Made by a program: the position numbers and the translations under genes. This document shows positions 51,451-59,700 of a DNA stretch of 64,000 nucleotides, one piece after another; the stretch's first letter is position 1, and every line of letters starts with the position of its first letter. The DNA is from Flavobacteriales bacterium. Lineage in GTDB: Bacteria; Bacteroidota; Bacteroidia; Flavobacteriales; Flavobacteriaceae. The DNA is taken from positions 1-64,000 of the forward strand of contig JALWTX010000013.1 in NCBI GenBank assembly GCA_026993355.1, in the 5' to 3' direction. The notes under the pieces are model-generated. The model had not been told where the DNA came from, did no database searches, and saw nothing but the letters and a program-made list of their open reading frames with translations.

Positions 51451-53397
51451 ATGAATATCAAAATTACCTTACCGGACGGCAGCGTCAAGGAATATCCCGG
51501 CGGTGTAACGCCTTACGAAGTGGCAAAAGACATCAGCGAAGGTTTGGCACGCAATGTGATTTCAGCCAAATTCAACGACAAAAAAGTGGAAACTACCACT
51601 CCTTTGACCACCGACGGTAATTTGATTTTATATACTTGGAACGACGACGAAGGTAAAAAAACATTTTGGCACTCATCGGCACACTTGATGGCGCAAGCCA
51701 TTTTAAAATATTATCCCGATGCCAAATTAACCATTGGTCCGGCTATTGACAGCGGATTTTATTACGATATAGATTTCGGCGACCAACAATTTTCTGAAAA
51801 AGATTTTGAAAAAATCGAAAAGAAAATGTTGGAAATTGCCAAAGGTAAACACGAATTCAAACTGCGTGAAGTGTCCAAAAAAGACGCCTTGGATTTTTAT
51901 CAAAAAGAAAACAATCTGTTTAAAATAGAGCTAATCGAAAATCTGAATGACGGCGAAATTACCTTTTGCGACCACGACGATTTTACCGATTTATGTCGCG
52001 GCGGACACATTCCACATACCGGTTTGATTAAAGCCGTCAAATTACTCAATGTTGCCGGGGCTTATTGGCGCGGCGATGAAACCAAACCACAACTCACACG
52101 GGTTTACGGTATATCTTTCCCCAAACAAAAAATGCTCAAAGAACATTTGGCGTTACTTGAAGAAGCCAAAAAACGTGACCATCGCAAGTTGGGTAAAGAA
52201 TTGGAATTATTTGCTTTTTCAAACAAAGTAGGTCAAGGTTTGCCTCTATGGTTACCCAAAGGCGCCGCGCTTCGCGAGCGTTTGGAAAACTTTTTGAAAA
52301 AAGCCCAGAAAAAAGCCGGTTATCAACAAGTGGTCACGCCGCATATCGGGCATAAAAACTTGTATGTAACTTCCGGGCACTATGAAAAATACGGCAAAGA
52401 TAGTTTTCAACCCATACAAACCCCCAAAGAAGGCGAAGAATTTTTGCTTAAACCCATGAATTGCCCGCATCATATCGAAATTTTTAAAACCAAGCCTTAT
52501 AGTTATAAAGATTTGCCGGTGCGTTTTGCCGAATTCGGAACGGTTTACCGTTACGAACAAAGCGGTGAATTACACGGACTCACACGTGTGCGTGGTTTTA
52601 CGCAAGATGATGCACATATATTCTGTACACCAGATCAATTACTTGACGAATTTAAAAAAGTCATCGATTTGGTTATGTATGTATTCGGGTCTTTGGGCTT
52701 TGAAGATTTTACCGCACAAATTTCGTTACGTGACAAAGAAGACCGCAGTAAATATATAGGTAGCGACGAAAACTGGGAACGCGCCGAACAAGCTATTATC
52801 CAAGCGGCAAAAGACAAAAATCTCAATACGGTTACCGAATACGGCGAAGCCGCTTTTTACGGACCAAAATTAGATTTTATGGTTAAAGACGCACTGGGAC
52901 GTAGTTGGCAGTTGGGAACCATTCAGGTTGATTACAACCTGCCCGAACGTTTTGATTTAACCTACACCGGTGCTGATAACAAACCACACCGTCTCGTCAT
53001 GATTCACCGCGCACCATTCGGGTCCATGGAACGGTTTATCGCCATTTTATTGGAACATACAGCCGGAAATTTTCCGCTTTGGTTAACGCCTGAACAAGTT
53101 AAAATTTTGCCTATCAGCGAAAAATATGAAAAATATGCAAAAAATGTTTTAAATTTGCTCGATAATTCCGATATTCGCGCCACGATTGATTTGCGAAATG
53201 AAAAGGTCGGCAGAAAGATTCGCGATGCCGAAGTAATGAAGGTCCCCTATATGATTATTATAGGCGAAAAAGAAGCAGATAACGGCACGGTTTCTGTAAG
53301 GAAACACAAAGAAGGTGATTTGGGAAGTTTTACCATTGACGAATTTGTTGATTATATGCAGAAAGAAACCCAAAAAGACCTTAAAAAATTTGAATAG
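51451..53397 (+). CDS. thrS: Threonyl-tRNA synthetase
   Basis: This class II aminoacyl-tRNA synthetase charges tRNA-Thr. It has the N-terminal TGS domain ([20 protein letters not shown]), the editing domain ([11 protein letters not shown] and [11 protein letters not shown] with zinc-binding residues), catalytic motifs including [13 protein letters not shown] and the C-terminal anticodon-binding domain ([18 protein letters not shown]). The length of 648 residues is normal. It leads the thrS-infC-rpmI-rplT cluster, with infC starting about 20 bp after its stop. In many bacteria thrS-infC-rpmI-rplT is autoregulated, but I see no specific leader structure here. Confidence 0.98.
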   Translation: MNIKITLPDGSVKEYPGGVTPYEVAKDISEGLARNVISAKFNDKKVETTTPLTTDGNLILYTWNDDEGKKTFWHSSAHLMAQAILKYYPDAKLTIGPAIDSGFYYDIDFGDQQFSEKDFEKIEKKMLEIAKGKHEFKLREVSKKDALDFYQKENNLFKIELIENLNDGEITFCDHDDFTDLCRGGHIPHTGLIKAVKLLNVAGAYWRGDETKPQLTRVYGISFPKQKMLKEHLALLEEAKKRDHRKLGKELELFAFSNKVGQGLPLWLPKGAALRERLENFLKKAQKKAGYQQVVTPHIGHKNLYVTSGHYEKYGKDSFQPIQTPKEGEEFLLKPMNCPHHIEIFKTKPYSYKDLPVRFAEFGTVYRYEQSGELHGLTRVRGFTQDDAHIFCTPDQLLDEFKKVIDLVMYVFGSLGFEDFTAQISLRDKEDRSKYIGSDENWERAEQAIIQAAKDKNLNTVTEYGEAAFYGPKLDFMVKDALGRSWQLGTIQVDYNLPERFDLTYTGADNKPHRLVMIHRAPFGSMERFIAILLEHTAGNFPLWLTPEQVKILPISEKYEKYAKNVLNLLDNSDIRATIDLRNEKVGRKIRDAEVMKVPYMIIIGEKEADNGTVSVRKHKEGDLGSFTIDEFVDYMQKETQKDLKKFE

Positions 53398-53418
53398 TAA
53401 CCATAAAAATATACGACA

Positions 53419-53985
53419 ATAGCAATACGTAGAAGACGCAGTCGAAGACCGGGAAGGGTCATCAAGAAAAACCCGCATCGCATCAATGACGAAATTACCG
53501 CCAGAGAAGTTCGTTTGGTCGGTGATAATGTCGAAGTGGGGGTGTACCCTTTGAGAGAGGCATTAAAAATTGCCGAAGAACAAGGTTTGGATTTGGCCGA
53601 AATTTCGCCCAAAGCAGACCCGCCGGTTTGTAAAGTTTTGGATTACAAGAAATTCTTGTACGACCAAAAAAAGAAAGAGAAAGCCATTAAGGCCAAAACA
53701 CAAAAGGTCACGCTTAAAGAGATCAGATTTGGTCCCAATACCGATGACCACGATTACGAGTTTAAGAAGAAACACGCCATAAATTTCCTTAAAGAAGGGA
53801 ATAAATTAAAGGCCTATGTTTTCTTTAAAGGTCGTTCTATTGTGTTTAAAGACCAAGGACAAATATTATTATTACGCTTGGCGCAAGATTTGGAAGAATA
53901 CGGCAAAGTAGAACAGATGCCTAAATTGGAAGGCAAAAAAATGATTATGCTGATGTCGCCCAAATCGCAAAAGAAAAAGAATTAG
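53419..53985 (+). CDS. infC: Translation initiation factor IF-3 (non-AUG start)
   Basis: IF-3 checks start-codon pairing and keeps ribosomal subunits apart. The frame is open from 53407 with no ATG. Conserved sequence already begins at [11 protein letters not shown] and [19 protein letters not shown], well before the first TTG at 53515. The start must therefore be a rare codon; I choose ATA at 53419-53421 (188 residues), with ATA 53425 or ACG 53413 also possible. Later conserved regions are [19 protein letters not shown] and [16 protein letters not shown]. Rare infC starts are known to make IF-3 control its own synthesis. Confidence 0.9.
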   Translation: MAIRRRRSRRPGRVIKKNPHRINDEITAREVRLVGDNVEVGVYPLREALKIAEEQGLDLAEISPKADPPVCKVLDYKKFLYDQKKKEKAIKAKTQKVTLKEIRFGPNTDDHDYEFKKKHAINFLKEGNKLKAYVFFKGRSIVFKDQGQILLLRLAQDLEEYGKVEQMPKLEGKKMIMLMSPKSQKKKN

Positions 53986-54014
53986 ATATAAATAATACAT
54001 AAAGAAGAAGGATT

Positions 54015-54212
54015 ATGCCAAAATTAAAAGTAAAAGCCAGTGCCAAGAAACGGTTCAAATTGACCGGTTCGGGCAAGATCAAGAGAAAACATGCTTATAA
54101 AAGTCACATTTTGACCAAAAAAAGCAAAAAACGTAAATTGCGGTTGACACATGCCACTTTGGTAAGTGATGCCGACAAAAACAACGTATTAACATCATTG
54201 GGATTAAAATAA
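54015..54212 (+). CDS. rpmI: Ribosomal protein L35
   Basis: This 65-residue basic protein of the large ribosomal subunit has the family pattern [20 protein letters not shown], then [19 protein letters not shown]. It is 29 bp after infC and before rplT in the usual order. Confidence 0.97.
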   Translation: MPKLKVKASAKKRFKLTGSGKIKRKHAYKSHILTKKSKKRKLRLTHATLVSDADKNNVLTSLGLK

Positions 54213-54303
54213 ATTCCGGTGATTTGGTAGATTATTAACCCTGGAACAGTGCTAAAAAATAAAAGATTCGAGAGAACGCCTGTTACAAAAAAATCATTAA
54301 ATT

Positions 54304-54648
54304 ATGCCTAGATCAGTAAATTCAGTAGCAAAAAGAAGACGTCGCAAAAAAATCCTGAAACAAGCAAAAGGATATTTCGGACGCAGAAAAAATGTCTATA
54401 CAGTCGCTAAAAATGCGGTTGAAAAAGCGATGCTTTACGCATACAGAGACAGAAAACAAAAGAAACGTAATTTTAGAAGTTTGTGGATTCAACGTATCAA
54501 TGCAGCAGCACGCTTGCATGGTATGTCTTATTCGCAATTCATGGGAAAAATTCATGCTAACAATATCGATTTGAACCGAAAGGTTCTTGCCGACTTAGCC
54601 ATGAACCATCCCGAAGCTTTTAAAGCCATCGTTGAAAAAATCAAATAA
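54304..54648 (+). CDS. rplT: Ribosomal protein L20
   Basis: This 114-residue large-subunit protein is required early in 50S assembly. The sequence [30 protein letters not shown] and [19 protein letters not shown] is typical. It is the last gene of the cluster and is followed by a terminator. A 91-bp spacer separates it from rpmI. Confidence 0.98.
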   Translation: MPRSVNSVAKRRRRKKILKQAKGYFGRRKNVYTVAKNAVEKAMLYAYRDRKQKKRNFRSLWIQRINAAARLHGMSYSQFMGKIHANNIDLNRKVLADLAMNHPEAFKAIVEKIK

Positions 54649-54668
54649 AAATATTTATTATTTATATC

Positions 54669-54701
54669 AAAAAAGGAAAGTCAATCGGCTTTCCTTTTTT
54701 T
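54669..54701. terminator. Bidirectional terminator after rplT
   Basis: AAAAAAGGAAAG / CTTTCCTTTTTT with an eight-base loop lies between rplT and the convergent ECF-operon gene. Confidence 0.9.
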
Positions 54702-54720
54702 GATGGCTATTTATTTAATA

Positions 54721-55197
54721 TCATCGCTGATATTTCCGGGTTTTTAAGCGCCTTCCTCTCAAGCGTTTTAATAATTCCCGGTCAAATTGACGTTCTAATT
54801 TAAAAAAACGAATCACTTTTTCGGGGCGGAAAATTTTTCTTAGTTTTAGAGTAAAATCGCGTTCCAATAGATAACGTTTTTTGTCATATATAAGTTTTTT
54901 GTCAATGAGTTGATCCTGCTCGCTTTCTGAAAGTTCAGACAATCCTCCGTTTTTAATTTTATCAATAACTTCTTTTTTAAAAGCTTTATTAATCCGGGCT
55001 TTTTTAGTGGCATAATCTTTATAAGCCATTTCAAAGTTTTTGGCTTCTTTTTTATCCAATATCAAATTTTCTTTTAAGAAAATAAGTTTTCTTTGCCATA
55101 TTCTATGTTTAAACGTTTTTGAAATAGGCTTGTTTTGCGCTTTTATATTTGGGACGATACTCATTATAAGCATCAATATCCATAATTTTCTTTTCAT
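54721..55197 (-). CDS. Periplasmic sensor-type protein of an ECF sigma operon
   Basis: This 158-residue exported protein (signal peptide about 1-20, ending NIKAQ) has a very basic helical body (for example LKENLILDKKEAKNFEMAYK, RRLKTRKYQR), with a Spy/CpxP-like appearance. In Bacteroidota such genes follow an ECF sigma factor and a short membrane anti-sigma-like protein, and are often annotated as sensor of ECF-type sigma factor. The ATG at 55195-55197 is chosen over an upstream TTG. It is the third gene of the operon, 24 bp after the anti-sigma-like gene. The sensing role is inferred from operon context. Confidence 0.8.
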   Translation of the reverse strand: MKRKLWILMLIMSIVPNIKAQNKPISKTFKHRIWQRKLIFLKENLILDKKEAKNFEMAYKDYATKKARINKAFKKEVIDKIKNGGLSELSESEQDQLIDKKLIYDKKRYLLERDFTLKLRKIFRPEKVIRFFKLERQFDRELLKRLRGRRLKTRKYQR

Positions 55198-55221
55198 TTT
55201 CAATTTTTTTTTAGTGTTAAT

Positions 55222-55566
55222 TTAATAATCGAACATCTGTTCAGATATGTTTTCATCCGTTAAATAATCGATGATTTCGTCATCGCTGATATCCTTAAAT
55301 AAATCTTGTTGGCTACGGTTAATCTGGTTTTGCGGTATATTAGGAATACCTTTTTCAGCATGCTGCCAATGCAAAATTTTGTAGCCTAAACTAACGATTA
55401 GTAACATCCCCGCGGCTATGGCCCATGTTCGTTTGTGTAACCGAATATTAATTCGTTTGTTTGGTTTAGGTTTTACCGGTGTAAAATTGTCAAAATAATT
55501 ATCAGGGACTTTGTATGCCTGTTTTAATTTTTTGAATTGGGCTTCTATGTTATTTTTTGTTTTCAT
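55222..55566 (-). CDS. Short anti-sigma-like membrane protein
   Basis: This 114-residue protein has a cytoplasmic N-terminus (KTKNNIEAQFKKLKQAYKVP), one transmembrane segment (about residues 47-63, TWAIAAGMLLIVSLGYKI) and a short acidic periplasmic tail (DISDDEIIDYLTDENIS). The position between the ECF sigma gene and the periplasmic protein suggests an anti-sigma role. The ATG at 55564-55566 is used in place of an upstream TTG. No known anti-sigma domain is visible. Confidence 0.75.
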   Translation of the reverse strand: MKTKNNIEAQFKKLKQAYKVPDNYFDNFTPVKPKPNKRINIRLHKRTWAIAAGMLLIVSLGYKILHWQHAEKGIPNIPQNQINRSQQDLFKDISDDEIIDYLTDENISEQMFDY

Positions 55567-55598
55567 TTGACTGTAAGACAATAGATTAATGAAAAGGT

Positions 55599-56126
55599 TT
55601 AAATCCGGGCTATTTTTTCTTTAATTTTTTTTGCCGCTAAGTGATAATTGGCTTTTAGTGCACCTACTGATGTCCCCAGCAACGCTGACATTTGCTCATA
55701 AGTCATTTCACTAAAATATTTAAGACGAAAAACTTCTTGTTGTTTTTCGGGTAAGCTTTGCAGTATTTGCTCAAGTTGAAGCAATATTTCATCTCCATCA
55801 TAATAGGGGTCACTTCTTAACGATTGCATAAGCAATTCTTGTGTATCAATTGCTTTCATTTTGGCATTTTTCTTAATATAATTCAGCGCTTCATTGACAC
55901 TGATACGGTATAACCAAGAGTATAACTTACTTTCAAACCTGAAATTTGGTAAATACTTGTAGGCTTTTAAGAGGACATTTTGCAATACATCATCAGTATC
56001 TTCGTGGGTTTTAACAATGGGGCGGATAACCCAGTAAAGATCCTGTAAGTAATGTTTAACAATCCAATTAATTTGCTGTTCAGTTGACCATTTTTTAAAC
56101 TGCTCTATATCCGGTTCGTGTGCCAA
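55599..56126 (-). CDS. ECF-type RNA polymerase sigma factor
   Basis: This 175-residue sigma-70 family regulator has region 2 (DTDDVLQNVLLKAYKYLPNF, YSWLYRISVNEALNYIKK) and region 4 (LPEKQQEVFRLKYFSEMTYE, LGTSVGALKANYHLAAKKIK). The only available start is TTG at 56124-56126 (M)AHEPDIEQF; there is no in-frame ATG near. It is first in a three-gene operon with an anti-sigma-like membrane protein and a periplasmic protein, which suggests a cell-envelope signal. The target genes are unknown. Confidence 0.93.
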   Translation of the reverse strand: MAHEPDIEQFKKWSTEQQINWIVKHYLQDLYWVIRPIVKTHEDTDDVLQNVLLKAYKYLPNFRFESKLYSWLYRISVNEALNYIKKNAKMKAIDTQELLMQSLRSDPYYDGDEILLQLEQILQSLPEKQQEVFRLKYFSEMTYEQMSALLGTSVGALKANYHLAAKKIKEKIARI

Positions 56127-56182
56127 ATGTTTGTGTTTTAATAATTAGACTAATTTAATTACAAAAGGTTTAGTCGTAGGTA

Positions 56183-56211
56183 TAAAAAAACCGTCTGAAT
56201 TATCAAACGGC
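56183..56211 (-). terminator. Terminator of the START-like gene
   Basis: On the minus strand CCGTTTGA / TCAGACGG (one T-G wobble) is followed by TTTTTTT. It lies 26 bp after the START-like gene and ends that transcript before the ECF operon. Confidence 0.85.
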
Positions 56212-56236
56212 TTATAATGGTGTAAATATTCGCACT

Positions 56237-56626
56237 TTATGCCCCAATAATATGTTTCAAATCATTGATTTGATTTTCCCATAAAAGGCGTGTTTCTTCT
56301 TCTTCATCTTCATCACAAAAATCAGTCACGATTAAAGAAACATCTTTGGTTAATTCATCTACCGATATTTTAAATTCGATATAAGTGCCGGTTTCATTAT
56401 CATCTTCATCCAGCCATTTATATTTTATTTTTTCATTCTCTTTTTTGCTGGCTACTTTGGCTTTTTCTTCCATGCCGTCCCATACAAATGTATAATTTTT
56501 TCCTCTTGAGTTGACATCATCGGCAAACCAACCGCTTAAACCGGAGGGTGTGGTTAAATATTGATAAATCATGCTGGGAGATGCATGAATCGGGAATTCC
56601 ATTTCTACTTTAAGCTTTTTACTCAT
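56237..56626 (-). CDS. START-like domain protein
   Basis: This small cytoplasmic protein of 129 residues has an SRPBCC/START-like fold: FPIHASPSMIYQYLTTPSGL, SGWFADDVNSRG and YTFVWDGMEEKAKV resemble AHSA1/START-like family patterns. The C-terminal part is acidic (DFCDEDEEEETR). Annotated Bacteroidota homologues are called START-like; their ligand is unknown. The gene is divergent from prfB, with about 90 bp between them. Confidence 0.87.
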   Translation of the reverse strand: MSKKLKVEMEFPIHASPSMIYQYLTTPSGLSGWFADDVNSRGKNYTFVWDGMEEKAKVASKKENEKIKYKWLDEDDNETGTYIEFKISVDELTKDVSLIVTDFCDEDEEEETRLLWENQINDLKHIIGA

Positions 56627-56688
56627 AGTTTAAATTTTATAGGTCCACAAAATATAAATAAAAATTTAATAATAAAAATTTAATAAAC

Positions 56689-56696
56689 TAAATTTG
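56689..56696 (+). promoter_or_regulatory. Candidate -7 box of prfB
   Basis: TAAATTTG matches TAnnTTTG and lies 22 bp before the prfB ATG. The -33 element is not clear. Confidence 0.4.
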
Positions 56697-56718
56697 CATA
56701 AATTTTTAAATTAAGACT

Positions 56719-57817
56719 ATGATTACGGCAGAACAATTAAAAGATTTAGAAAAACGTCTCACCGCTTTAAACCACTATCTTTGACATAGATGGTAAACGC
56801 ATTAACATACAAAACGACGAAGAGAAAACCGGTAATCCTGATTTTTGGGCACATCCCAAAGAGGCACAAAAGGTGATGAAGTCCATTCAACAAAATAAGA
56901 AATGGGTAACCGATTTTGAAAATGCCCGTGAACAATTCGAAGAATTACAAATATTGTATGAGTTTTATAAAGCCAAGGAAGCCTCAGAAGAAGAGGTGAA
57001 CGATCAATATGAAAAAGTAAAGGCAAGCATTGAGGATTTGGAATTTAAAAATATGTTGTCTGAAGAGGCCGATGAATTAAGCGCCGTTTTACAAATTACT
57101 GCCGGGGCAGGCGGTACAGAAAGTAATGATTGGGCCGAAATGCTTTTGCGTATGTATTTGATGTGGGCCGAAAAAAACGGTTACAAAACAAAAGAAATTA
57201 ATTATCAGGCAGGCGACGTAGCCGGTGTCAAAACCGTTACCATCGAAATAGATGGTCCGTATGCCTATGGGTATCTAAAAGGTGAAAATGGCGTTCACAG
57301 ATTGGTTCGGATTTCACCATTTGACAGCAATGCCAAACGCCACACCTCATTTGCTTCGGTCTATGTTTATCCGTTGGTTGATGACACTATCGAGATTAAT
57401 ATCAATCCGGCTGATATAAAATGGGAAACAATGCGGGCCAGTGGGGCAGGCGGTCAAGCGGTTAATAAAATTGAAACGGCCGTCCGTTTACGACATGAGC
57501 CATCGGGTATAATGATTGAAAATTCGGAAACGCGTTCGCAATTGGAAAACAAGGAAAAAGCTTTAAAATTGCTTAAATCCCGTTTGTATGAAATAGAAAT
57601 GCAAAAGCGACTGGCCGAGCGCAATGAAATAGAAGCCAATAAAAAGAAAATAGAATGGGGTTCGCAAATTCGTAATTATGTTATGCATCCTTACAAAATG
57701 GTAAAAGATGTACGAACAGGTTATGAAACCTCTCAGGTTGATCAAGTCATGAATGGTGAAATAGATGCATTTTTAAAAGCTTACCTTATGATGATGGGGC
57801 AAAAAGAAAAAGATTAA
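56719..57817 (+). CDS. prfB: Peptide chain release factor 2, with programmed +1 frameshift
   Basis: RF2 ends translation at UGA and UAA. The ATG at 56719 opens a frame MITAEQLKDLEKRLTALNHYL that stops at TGA (56782-56784) right after CTT. A +1 shift at CTT-TGA-C continues as DIDGKRINIQNDEEKTG and then through the whole protein, about 365 residues in total. The GGQ peptidyl-hydrolysis motif (RASGAGGQAVNKIETAVRLR) is intact. The UGA at the shift site lets RF2 levels control RF2 synthesis, as in most bacteria. Confidence 0.96.
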
Positions 57818-57854
57818 GCCTGTTTTATGTCAGCAGATGCTTAAAGTAAAGTGC

Positions 57855-57862
57855 TATATTTG
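57855..57862 (+). promoter_or_regulatory. Candidate -7 box of tnaA
   Basis: TATATTTG matches TAnnTTTG and lies 30 bp before the tnaA ATG. A -33 TTTG is not apparent. No leader peptide like E. coli TnaC is visible in the short spacer. Confidence 0.4.
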
Positions 57863-57892
57863 TTATTATCATAAATTAGAAATCTAACTACC

Positions 57893-59269
57893 ATGAATTT
57901 TCCCTACGCAGAACCCTTTAAAATTAAAACCATTGAAAACATCCAACGGTCCACTATAGACCAACGTAAACAATGGATACAAGAAGCACATTACAATTTG
58001 TTTAATCTAAAAAGTGATCAAGTATTTATAGATTTGTTAACCGATAGTGGCACCGGCTCGATGAGCGATAATCAATGGGCCGAAATAATGAAAGGGGATG
58101 AAGCCTATGCAGGTTCCCGGTCTTTTGAATTGCTAAAATCAACCGTTCAGCGAATTACCGGTTATAAATACTTAATTCCCACCCACCAAGGGCGTGCGGC
58201 AGAAAATGTTTTGTTTTCGGCCATGCTTAAGCAAGGCGATGTTGTCCCCGGAAATTCACATTTTGACACGACCAAAGGTCATATCGAATTTAGACAAGCC
58301 AAAGCTATAGATTGCACGATTGATGAAGCTTCAGATACTTCAAGATTTCATCCATTTAAAGGAAATATAGATTTGGATAAACTCGAAACAGTTTTCAAGA
58401 CTTATCCCAAAGAAAAAATCCCGATGGTTATTCTGACCATTACTTGTAACACAGCCGGGGGGCAACCGGTATCGATGAAAAACATCAAAGAAACTTCAGC
58501 GCTTTGTAAGCGTTATGGCATCCCTTTGTTTTTTGATGCCGCGCGTTTTGCCGAAAATGCTTATTTTATAAAAAAACGTGAAGATGCTTATAAGCACAAG
58601 ACAATTAAGGAAATTGTGCGGGAGATGTTCAGTTACGGCGATGGTATGACCATGAGTGCCAAAAAGGATGGTTTGGTTAATATGGGTGGCTTTATCGCTA
58701 CCAATGATGAAGAAGTGTACAACAAGGCGACTGTTTTTGCCATTTTGTTTGAAGGCTTTATTACCTATGGCGGTATGAGTGGACGTGATATGGGCGCATT
58801 GGCCGTCGGACTAGATGAGGCAACGGAATTTGATTATCTCGAAAGCCGCGTTGAACAAGTTCATTATTTAGGGCGCAAATTGATGGCTGCCGGCGTGCCT
58901 GTTCAACAACCCATTGGGGGACATGCTATTTATTTGGATGCTAACAAATTTGTGCCGACTATTCCGCGAGAGCAATACCGCGCACAAGCTTTAGCTGTTG
59001 AGTTATATATTGTCGGGGGTATTCGTGGTGTCGAAATCGGTACGATCCTTGCCGACAGAGATCCTGAAACCGGCGAAAACCGTTATCCCGATTTAGAATT
59101 AGTGCGTTTGGCAATACCACGGCGAACCTATACCAATAACCATATGGACTACGTAGCAGCAGTTTTGGCTCATGTCTATAATACGCGTCATGAAGCTAAA
59201 ACCGGCTATGAAATTATTTACGAACCGCCCATTTTAAGACATTTTACCGTTAAATTAAAAAAGATATAA
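57893..59269 (+). CDS. tnaA: Tryptophanase
   Basis: This PLP enzyme cleaves tryptophan to indole, pyruvate and ammonia. The 458-residue sequence is of the beta-eliminating lyase family: LLTDSGTGSMSDNQW, MVILTITCNTAGGQPVS, and MSAKKDGLVNMGG with the PLP lysine. Residues separating tryptophanase from tyrosine phenol-lyase support tryptophanase: Asp in SHFDTTKGH (Thr in TPL), Ile in IRGVEIG (Arg in SMERG of TPL) and His in LRHFTVKL (Phe in TPL). An ArsC-like gene follows after 2 bp. Confidence 0.93.
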   Translation: MNFPYAEPFKIKTIENIQRSTIDQRKQWIQEAHYNLFNLKSDQVFIDLLTDSGTGSMSDNQWAEIMKGDEAYAGSRSFELLKSTVQRITGYKYLIPTHQGRAAENVLFSAMLKQGDVVPGNSHFDTTKGHIEFRQAKAIDCTIDEASDTSRFHPFKGNIDLDKLETVFKTYPKEKIPMVILTITCNTAGGQPVSMKNIKETSALCKRYGIPLFFDAARFAENAYFIKKREDAYKHKTIKEIVREMFSYGDGMTMSAKKDGLVNMGGFIATNDEEVYNKATVFAILFEGFITYGGMSGRDMGALAVGLDEATEFDYLESRVEQVHYLGRKLMAAGVPVQQPIGGHAIYLDANKFVPTIPREQYRAQALAVELYIVGGIRGVEIGTILADRDPETGENRYPDLELVRLAIPRRTYTNNHMDYVAAVLAHVYNTRHEAKTGYEIIYEPPILRHFTVKLKKI

Positions 59270-59271
59270 AT

Positions 59272-59634
59272 ATGGAAAAAATTATTGTTTGGCACAATCC
59301 GCGATGCCGGAAAAGCCGTGAAGGCTTGGCTATGGTGCAAAAAATAGCCGAGGAAAAAGGTTTGCAAGTCGAAGTTAGAAAATATTTAGACAATCCGCCG
59401 TCTAAAGAGGAACTGAAAAAGGTTTTGAACCTGTTAGGAATGAAACCTATCGAATTGGTGCGGACTAAAGAATCGATTTGGAAAGAAAATTTTAAAGGAA
59501 AAGAATTGACAGATGACGAAATTATAGAGGCCATGGTGCAGTATCCTAAATTGATAGAGCGCCCAGTGGTTATTTATAAAGACAAAGCTGTTTTGGCCCG
59601 GCCGGCTGAAAAGGTTTTAAGCTTATTCACTTAA
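59272..59634 (+). CDS. ArsC/Spx-family thioredoxin-fold protein, arsenate reductase-like
   Basis: This 120-residue protein of the ArsC/YffB/Spx family has an N-terminal active-site Cys12 in WHNPRCRKSREGL. Typical features are KYLDNPPSKEELKKVLNLLG and LIERPVVIYKDKAVLARPAE, with the conserved RP. It would reduce arsenate using glutaredoxin/glutathione, but many family members outside ars operons have other roles. It starts 2 bp after tnaA and ends before a terminator. No other arsenic gene is near. Confidence 0.87.
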   Translation: MEKIIVWHNPRCRKSREGLAMVQKIAEEKGLQVEVRKYLDNPPSKEELKKVLNLLGMKPIELVRTKESIWKENFKGKELTDDEIIEAMVQYPKLIERPVVIYKDKAVLARPAEKVLSLFT

Positions 59635-59642
59635 TTTAATGT

Positions 59643-59680
59643 AAAAAAGCAGTTGATAATTGAGTCAACTGCTTTTTTTT
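59643..59680. terminator. Bidirectional terminator after the ArsC-like gene
   Basis: AAAAAAGCAGTTGA / TCAACTGCTTTTTT with a short loop sits between the convergent ArsC-like and gpmI genes, with A and T runs on both sides. Confidence 0.92.
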
Positions 59681-59700
59681 GAACAAGTTAGATTAAAATT

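Noticed and set aside
57893-59269. Tyrosine phenol-lyase instead of tryptophanase
   Set aside because: The three discriminating positions (Asp of FDTTKGH, Ile of VEIG, His of RHFT) match tryptophanase.
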